NCBI GenBank assembly: GCA_964017155.1
Contig: OZ024866.1
Span: forward strand, 27,847,105 to 27,911,104
Length of the DNA: 64,000 nucleotides
From: Oasisia sp. SBJ-2009
Lineage: Eukaryota; Annelida; Polychaeta; Sabellida; Siboglinidae
Reading direction: 5' to 3'
Below the pieces are notes generated by a model, which was given only the letters and a program-made list of their open reading frames with translations, ran no database searches and was not told the origin of the DNA. Below, one piece after another: positions 56,676-64,000 of the stretch; the first letter of the stretch is position 1; each line of letters begins with the position of its first letter. The position numbers were made by a program, and so were the translations under genes.

Positions 56676-59643
56676 ATTGAATCAATGAGTGGGACAGTGT
56701 ATTCAGGCTAGATGCCCACATGGGGAAGAGGGGATTGTACTAGCCCTCCACCCCCCCCCCCCACCCCCACAGTGGCATCCCCCATTGCCAGTGGTGGTAG
56801 TTGTGTAATCATGTAATTACAAGGTGATAAGGGTTTGTATGTGTGGATTTTAGACCCCATGGTTGTTGTGATACTTCTATAATTACATTATGAACACAAT
56901 GTTATAGTCTTGCAAATTGTGTGTTGTATTTATTTTTCATGACTGAGATGCATAGTCACCACAGAGTTAGATGATTAATCTTTCCCTTATGGTTGAGGGT
57001 AGTGATCTGGACATTTCCCCCTGGGTTCCCAACACAGAGAGTGGTGTAGTGGCTGTAGCCTCCACATTAGTCATTAGGGGAAGGGTTGTGACCTGGAAAT
57101 GAGTTTCACCTGAGGTCAATACCCCAGGTGGATTATCCGACAAAAAATAAATACGGTTATTTCCTGTGTAGCTGACACAAACAGGATCTGGCACCTTTCC
57201 ACATGTGAGAATCTCAGTTATATAATATAGCTTAGATAATAGCCTATAGGAACATGGTCCAATGCCATTAATTTTTGGAAATTAACAGTTTTAAAACAGT
57301 ACAGTCATGAATGACCAAACAATGTATGTTGGCTTAATTAAGCACCAAAACAATTTTTAATAATGTTACTAATATAACAAAAAAGTGACATTTTCATATT
57401 CATTGAAGAACTTATTGAAAATATTGCCAGTGAGCATTCTGGTAACAGAAAATGTTGAAAACACTGTTGAAAGCACTCATAATATGTCACTGTTTTGTGG
57501 TTTTGCCCTGCCAGCTTTAGTTATTTATTAGGGTGTACATACAATAAATAACAGTAAAAGAAATCACAGAAAAAAATTATAGTTTTCCCTAGGAAAGTCA
57601 CAGGAAATAAGGTCACAAAATAATGTTATTCAGACACTGTCTTGTTAATACAAAGGTTTGGTCTTGCATACACGAGCACCATAACATCTTTTCATTCTTT
57701 GACAATAGAAGAAATAAGATAGCAAAATAATGTCATTGTGGCACAGATCACTATAGACTGCCTTTTTTACACAATCGTAGCAATGATGACAGACCTAGCT
57801 AACAACCAAGTTGATTTGGGTTCTCCCTTTAACACCAGTATCACCACAGACTGCCCTGTCTTGCTGAGTGATGTTTGAACAACTCCCAAGGAGACCTACT
57901 TAATTATTTGGGATACCTGGCTTAGACAAAGGGCTTGCTTATCTGAGCCAGACCTTCTCTAACCCACAAAGGCAATTAGCAGGCTGGTGGTGTCCAGTTT
58001 TACTGCCCAGTACCCACAGTGCTAATCTCTGTAAATATTACTAAGCAAGGCCTGAATGAGCTCACATTGGCATTGCTGACTCTTAGCAGAAACTTTTCAT
58101 TTCTTGATAACCATGTCCAATGTATTTATCATGACATTTGTTACAAGACATTGGCTGTAATATATTAATAAGTATTTAATAACAAAAGTAAAACAATTCT
58201 TGAGGGGTTTTAACACAAATGTTCCGTAATGGCTGGTGTCTATTTAATGTATAATATATTAATGAGTAATGAAAATGTCTGGCAGGATATTCAATTACCC
58301 AATGTGGTAAGCTGGGGTGCCATTTCCTTCCCTCAAGCAAATATTTCTTATCACTTTGCACCACCACTGAGGCACTGGCACAATAGCAGGCCTTAGCAGT
58401 TGCCATCTAGCAGGGCTGGTTACAACAGGGCAAGGGGCATGGAAGCCAAGATCAAAAGACAGGCAGGCCACAGCAAGAGGCCTGTTGTTGCTTATTGCAG
58501 CAAGGTCCAGAGGTCAGAGGTGACAACTGACTACCTGTTAGTAGTAAAGCGCTTTGGTCCTAACGACTGGACACTGAGCTATATAAAAACTTGCCTTTAG
58601 TGGATATTAGCTTAACTTGTATGATCAGTGTTGTCATGGTGAATGACTAAAGTGACTTCCAACATAATTATTTCAGTCTGACTGAAAAAAATTGGTTGAT
58701 TGAATTTCAAGTAATTAAATGGTTACAAAAAGCAAGGTGAATATAAAATATAACTAGCCATATATTAATTTATATACCCAATTAAAAGTATTTTAATCAA
58801 TAAAATAATGAAATTGAGTTAATAAAATTAATTAAGAAAATTCAATAAGGATTAGTTATTTTTAATTATTCCATGTTATGTTCAATCTGTTATAGGCTGA
58901 TTTTTGAATGAAAAATTATGCGGGCCGAACTGCGGGGCGGGGCGGGCTATGACGTGGCAATATTTGTGCCGTTTCGTTTCAATAAACATATATTTAACTG
59001 ATTCTACATACTTAATACATTCCTGTCATGACTGATTGACTGTTGTTGACGAGTGTTGCTTTGCAAAACGTCTTACGTATGTAGCCGACATTTAAAAAAT
59101 ATTATTTTGAAAAAGGTTATTTCCCCCACCGGCGACTGCTTATGTCGATATAATATATACTCGTAGACGTAGGAACTCTAACTCTATCTACCAACCGTGG
59201 CACAATGCCGCTGGTTGCTAGGACTAGGTACAGCTTGCCGGCGAAGAAACGTCAACGACCGAGTGTTCTAGACTAAATCTGTGGATTATATAAATTGCAA
59301 ATGATATACAACTATCCACACATATATGTACTTTATTATGTTCACATTTCTCATTATATTTAAACTTCGCTAAGATCACATTCGTGTATTATGCAGACAG
59401 TGAAATACAACCGTGGGACTAAATTGTCGTCGTAACGATACATGACTGAACTCGTGAGTGCCGAGTCGCCTTGGTAACAACAAGCTGTCATTTCCTACGC
59501 GCCGAATCGCCTTCCAAATAAGGAAATCATGTCCGGTTTTCCTATCGAGTTCGACGAACTTTACTTCGTCGCTGCGTACTTATTTGCAAGCAAATCGATC
59601 AAACACGGACCTGTTGCTCTGATCGAAACTTATGTTTTGATGT
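56676..59643. other. Kolobok-like element interior between the two THAP segments
   Basis: A C-rich tract lies at 56746-56770. A GC-rich patch with GGGGCGGGGCGGG is at 58930-58950, possibly an internal promoter. No catalytic domain or other gene was recognised on either strand. Confidence 0.4.
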
Positions 59644-59797
59644 TCAGTGTCTCTTTGTGTTCGTCACGTTTGCAATTAGGCTTGCATTCGGCGTTTGAAA
59701 GTGACCACCGCAGACTCTTGTCGAACTTGCCGCCGGCGGACACGCCAACTTCATCATGTTTAACCTGCTTTTTCTGCAGGAATCCTTTCGTGGAAGT
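59644..59797 (-). pseudogene. Second, degenerate THAP-domain segment
   Basis: The minus strand reads MMKLACPPAASSTRVCGGHF, which aligns with LKLASPPSAKSARVCSDHF of the THAP exon at 56.4 kb. DNA similarity is also visible (GCAGACTCT and ACGCCAACTTCA on the plus strand). The conserved Trp is replaced (KSRL for KRWL) and the SDHF core is GGHF. The frame stops at TGA 59646-59644. The N-terminal Cys pair was not found. Confidence 0.6.
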
Positions 59798-60147
59798 ATG
59801 TGAAAGTTGCTTGCTAACAATCATAATATATCTATTAGCCATACAGTGCATTAAATAGTTTAATTATGTTTGTTTTAATGCGTTTGGCCCGTTTTTGTGA
59901 GAGCTATGCTGCGTTGCCTATTGACTCGCGGCTTCCGCGATTGTAAACAACGCGGCAATCAAACCGGAAACGCCGCTCAGAAGCCCTAGGCAATATGGCA
60001 GCGCCCTGTGTTGAAAGTAGCTCAGTTTAAAAAATTATTAAAAATATACCGTGACGCTGTGCTTGTCAAATCATAGTGACAAGTGCTGTAAATTATATGT
60101 TCTTATGTTTGGGCTGTGGTTGTTCAGCCGCTTCAGTCCCCCTTTAA

Positions 60148-60573
60148 GATATAGGAAGACACGGGTATTAAACTCATCATCGAGGCGATAGAGAGAAATG
60201 TCAGAATCGCGGTAAAACATATGGGAAATAACCACTGCCACCAGTGAGATATGACGGGGAAAGTATCACGTTATCGCCCACATCAACAATATAGAATACA
60301 GGGAGGGGTAGTCAATAAGTGGTGCCAAAGTCAAATAAAAACGACATCCCGATTGGCACTTATAATATCCCGGGTTAGGGAGTATAGCCAAAGCCCCGTT
60401 AACTCCCCTCTCAAAAGAAAGATAGCTTGATATCGCTCATCCAGAGCGAGGTTCATGGACCGATGCGATGGTCGAAGACGCCCGAGGCGAACAAAGGATT
60501 AACGCACAACATCGATGTTAATCATCGCCATTAGTGCGATTCGCACGGGCAGTGACAACATAAACGGTCAAAA
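60148..60573. other. Right flank of the long Helentron-like element
   Basis: Sequence between the Kolobok insertion and the shared 3' end. No gene seen. GATGTTAATCATCGCCATTAG-type short inverted motifs occur near 60515. Confidence 0.45.
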
Positions 60574-60817
60574 AATTTGCGACGACATAGTACTGAACAA
60601 CAGAATGATAAATGTCGCAATAAACGGAACCTCGTAACATAATTGTTTAACAACAATCGAGAGCAAATCAATATTTACCCTTTCAAACTCGAGAACTATC
60701 GAAAGAGAGGCTGGACACTGAGCTTGTCAGCGTCCTAATTTGTTTACCGTATACACCCGAATATAAGCTCTGGTTTTGTTGCCCACATAAATGCCTTTTG
60801 AGTTTCATTCAAAAGGT

Positions 60818-60925
<108 letters not shown>

Positions 60926-61036
60926 CACATGTTACATCAGCGTTCGGCGTGTTTGTAGACACGATCCTGATGCCTGATGATATTCCATGGGTCAGCAAAT
61001 AGAGGTGTGAATAGATGCCGGCCGAAACAAGAAACA

Positions 61037-61041
<5 letters not shown>

Positions 61042-61113
<72 letters not shown>
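61042..61113. repeat. (AT)n microsatellite
   Basis: About 36 AT units. The 119 bp between this and the previous (AT)n share GAATAGATGC(C)GGCCGAAACAA with 61136-61160, so the two microsatellites lie in a small duplication. Confidence 0.95.
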
Positions 61114-61117
<4 letters not shown>

Positions 61118-61604
61118 ATAAACATAGTGAATAGTGAATAGATGCGGCCGGCCGAAACAAAAGACAAGTTGCTGCGCTGATCGAAGCGACATCGGTCGCT
61201 GGCACTCCCGTATATGTTGTGTAATTTTGTACCGGGCGACGTTCGTGGGGCGTGGCAGAGACTGGCTGTCAGAGCACGCGTGGCTGTCCGTCGAACGATC
61301 ATGGGATGTGACGAATATGTTGCGCCGTGCAAGTCAAACTCGAACGCAGCGCATTTAACATGTTCTAAGCTGATGCAGTTCTAAGTAATGGTTTAATTAA
61401 GTAATGGTTTAATTGGAAAGAAATGATCTTACTAATAACATTGAAAGTCGTCGAAATGGCATCGATTGATGGCTTGTCTCTTCAAATAAATTACCCGGAC
61501 GTGAACCAGCACCATGACATTTAAGGTGGGTAAAGACGGAAAAGAACTAGATGCTCTTTGAGGTGTATACCCAGCCAATGCACTGCTAAGAAGTTCCTCC
61601 TGGC
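61114..61604. other. Unassigned spacer
   Basis: GC-richer at 61140-61350, then AT-rich. No gene or element recognised. Confidence 0.5.
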
Positions 61605-62590
61605 GTTATGAAATATTATGTGTGGGTAGTATTCTTCTTATTGTATTTTAAATAGCAGTATTTTGTGAAGCGCCATAACCAATTATGGATGTGGCGTAAA
61701 TAAAATATTATTATATTATAATAAAACTTATAATTCCTGCAAATCATAGTGATGATAATAATGAATTATTACTATGTTATTTACAATTAATTAAACTATT
61801 TTGCGCGAGCGAATGCAGTAAGTAAAGTTTATAAATATTCGCGCGCACAAACGTGCCATCTAATGGCATTTTGTGTAAGGCTAACTTATTTTAGCGCGTT
61901 TACGGTATCGGGCAGCGGCAGACGAAATTGCCGTCGACATCTGCGTGTTTGTTTTATGGATTTTCTTCGTTAGAGGAATGCAACTGGTTTTATTTTATAA
62001 CGTAGTGTATGTATATGTATGTAAGACAAGTGAGGAGAAGTTTGGCGGCTGCTGCTGCTGGCGGTCGTTTTCATAGTTAGGTCAATCCAACCCGGTCGCC
62101 TGGCATCCGCGCTGTGTCTGTGACTGTCCCAACGGATCGACTGGACCACTGTTTCAGTTCTGGTCAATTCAAAGGGTAACAAAAAGACAGCTTACTGGTA
62201 CTGTCTTTCACTGTACTATTGCTACAAGCGTATGATTAATCGTGTGGCATATTGCTGTCGCGATTTTGTTGTAAACCGACGTAAGGCACTTTTAGCGAAC
62301 CGGTTGGCTCTCTGTTATGACAGCTGAACCAACAGACGACTCCGCGACGTATTACTTTTCCAAAGTGCAGATAAAAGCTGGGTTGTGATTGGTTGCAAGG
62401 ACCAAGATGGGCCCGTTCATGGTGTCGGTGATTTAGCTAGATTTTCCCACTTTAAGACCACTTTCTGAGGAAACCACTAATGTGAAAAAATTGATTGTAG
62501 ATGCAAATGATTAGCTTGTGTAAACTCTTTTAGGTGCATAACACCAAACTGTTGCCCTTTTTTCACTTTAAATGGCACTAGTTTTTTAAC
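61605..62590 (+). repeat. Dispersed repeat R, copy 3
   Basis: Matches 38935-40056 over almost its full length, with scattered substitutions and small indels. It shares the AGCGCCATA...TATGGATGTGGCG hairpin region, GAGGAGAAGTTTGGCGGCTG, GTTATGACAGCTGAACCA and TTTTCCCACTTTAAGACCA. Similarity stops near TTTTTCACTTTAA in both copies. Confidence 0.88.
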
Positions 62591-62744
62591 GTTATGACTA
62601 TGGTCGAAGGTGTAATATTGAAAAAAATTATGTTACGGCCCTGATCTGACCCACCATTTTTACGGAGGTTGTGTTTTCAACGTAATAGGAAGCGTCATTT
62701 TAACGGAAGTAATGGTTTGCACTTAACATAATACTGACCTAGTC

Positions 62745-63560
62745 TCGTGTGTACTGGTTGCGCAACGACACATGTAAGTGACCTAGGTCGAGAACGTGAC
62801 CGTTGTTTGTAACCTATATTCTGGGCATGGTAGCGACGTGTGAACTACAATGTAGTATTGGTGGAAGAAATTCTATGTGACCATACATACGGGACAACTC
62901 GCATGCGCATGCACGGTATATATAAGTTGCCTACTCGGAGAACGTAACCTGTTTGTGTAACCTACATTCTGGATATGGTAGCGACGTGTGAACTACAATT
63001 TTGAATTGGTGGAAGCAAGTCAATGTGACCTACATACGGGACAACAGGCATGCGCACGCATGACATATGTAAGTTGGCTACGTGGAGAACTTGACCTGTC
63101 TAACCTTGATACTGGACATGGTAGCGACGCGTGAACTAAAATGTTGTATTGGTGGAAGACTTTGTGCGACCTACATACTGGACAACACGCATGCGCATTG
63201 CACGACATATGCATGTTGCATACGTGCAGAACGTGAACGGTTTGTCCTACGTACTTGACATGGTAGCGATGCGTGAGCTAAAATGTTATATTGGTGGAAT
63301 ACTTGTGTGACCCACATACTAGACAACACGCATGCGCACGCACTACATATGCAAGTTGCTTACGTAAAGTATGTGACCAGTGTGTGCAACCTAGATTCTG
63401 GACATGGTAGCGACGTGTGAACTACAATTTTGTATTGGTGGAAGAAAATAAATTCTATATGACCTCCATACAGGACTACACGCATGCGCATTGCACGACA
63501 TATGTAAGTTGCAGAACGTGACCGGTGCATGCTACATACTGGACATGTAGTGAGACCCGC
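62745..63560. repeat. Tandem array, about 143-bp unit
   Basis: Five to six diverged copies. The landmark GGACATGGTAGCGACG occurs at about 62823, 62971, 63114, 63256 and 63400, with a partial copy at 63541. Each unit also holds GTATTGGTGG, ACACGCATGCGCA and ACATATGTAAGTTGC. Spacing is 141-148 bp. Confidence 0.9.
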
Positions 63561-64000
63561 CATATGAATAAACGTGTCCATACTTGAGAACGTACCGCCA
63601 CTACGTGACAGATACAATGTATTACATTGTTTTTATTTACTGCTTGTTGCCTAGCAACCTATTGTTCAACCGGTGACCTACACTAGTGGTCTTTGCAAGT
63701 CGCACATTCGGAGCGAGAATGGACGAAGGTTGGTATGTCCTACCTGTCGTAGCGTAGTGCACCAACCAATTACATTTCAACGTCGTCCCCTGCTGACTGA
63801 CCCAGTGTCTCTCGATGAGAACACAGCAACCGACTGACCTGCTAGGGAGGGACCAAGCTTGGACTAGGGTAGATAGACGGTTCAAAGTTGTATATAATTT
63901 TGGATATAATTAAGTATTGGCAATGGAATATCTAACATTCAGTAATTCATGTTATTATAAAATGTTGAAAGAATACTGTGGTGGCTGGGTATAAATTGTT
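63561..64000. other. Unassigned end of window
   Basis: No gene recognised. A palindrome GTTGCCTAGCAAC lies at 63646-63658 and matches the RFX X-box consensus, without a linked gene in the window. Confidence 0.5.

Larger units (their letters stand above)
51587..60143. mobile_element. Kolobok-like element, 8.6 kb, TTAA duplication, THAP remnants
   Basis: TTAA flanks both ends (51583-51586 and 60144-60147). The termini are AGGGGAAGTGAAAC and, read inward from the right, AGGGGGACTGAAGC (11 of 14 identical). Two THAP-domain coding segments lie inside on the minus strand. TTAA duplication with a THAP transposase is the definition of the Kolobok superfamily. P elements also carry THAP but make 8-bp duplications; piggyBac uses TTAA but lacks THAP. 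I could not recognise the catalytic domain, so the element is probably decayed. Confidence 0.72.

Overview
The window is eukaryotic and metazoan. Its genes are split by GT-AG introns, exons are GC-richer than the AT-rich introns, and three animal gene models plus several kinds of animal transposon are present. No bacterial-style operons or ribosome-binding sites occur. The species cannot be fixed from the sequence. An invertebrate fits best. A lancelet is one possibility, because I recall minisatellites spanning exon-intron junctions being reported in amphioxus; I cannot verify this here.

Region 1 to 16.8 kb holds the 5' part of one long minus-strand gene for a coiled-coil protein. I traced 18 exons with consistent splice phases, giving at least 873 residues; the 3' end lies outside the window. 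Its introns carry several large minisatellites, and five of them reproduce the gene's own splice sites in every unit. A Harbinger-like MITE (16.8-17.2 kb) lies just upstream of the first exon.

Region 20.2 to 36.1 kb holds two small conserved genes arranged head to head, with only 55 bp between their outermost start codons. The minus-strand gene is a UPF0235/DUF167 protein (C15orf40 homologue, 4 exons). The plus-strand gene is an NR2C2AP homologue (4 exons), whose 9.6-kb first intron contains an apparently intact CR1-like LINE, a hAT-like element with an 8-bp target duplication, and a long minisatellite that copies the exon 2 acceptor.

Region 36 to 64 kb has no recognisable host gene and is a nest of mobile elements. 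It holds three copies of a dispersed repeat, a LINE inserted into another LINE, and two head-to-tail copies of a Helentron-like element (0.8 kb and about 15.2 kb). The large copy carries four unrelated tandem arrays and is interrupted by an 8.6-kb Kolobok-like element (TTAA duplication, THAP domain). That element in turn contains a 1.0-kb TTAA-type element. A 143-bp tandem array closes the window.

The most striking pattern is that tandem arrays repeatedly grow out of exon-intron boundaries, seen at six independent splice junctions in two genes. The second is a LINE whose ORF2 has no AUG before its endonuclease domain and overlaps ORF1 at an A8 run, which suggests a -1 frameshift.
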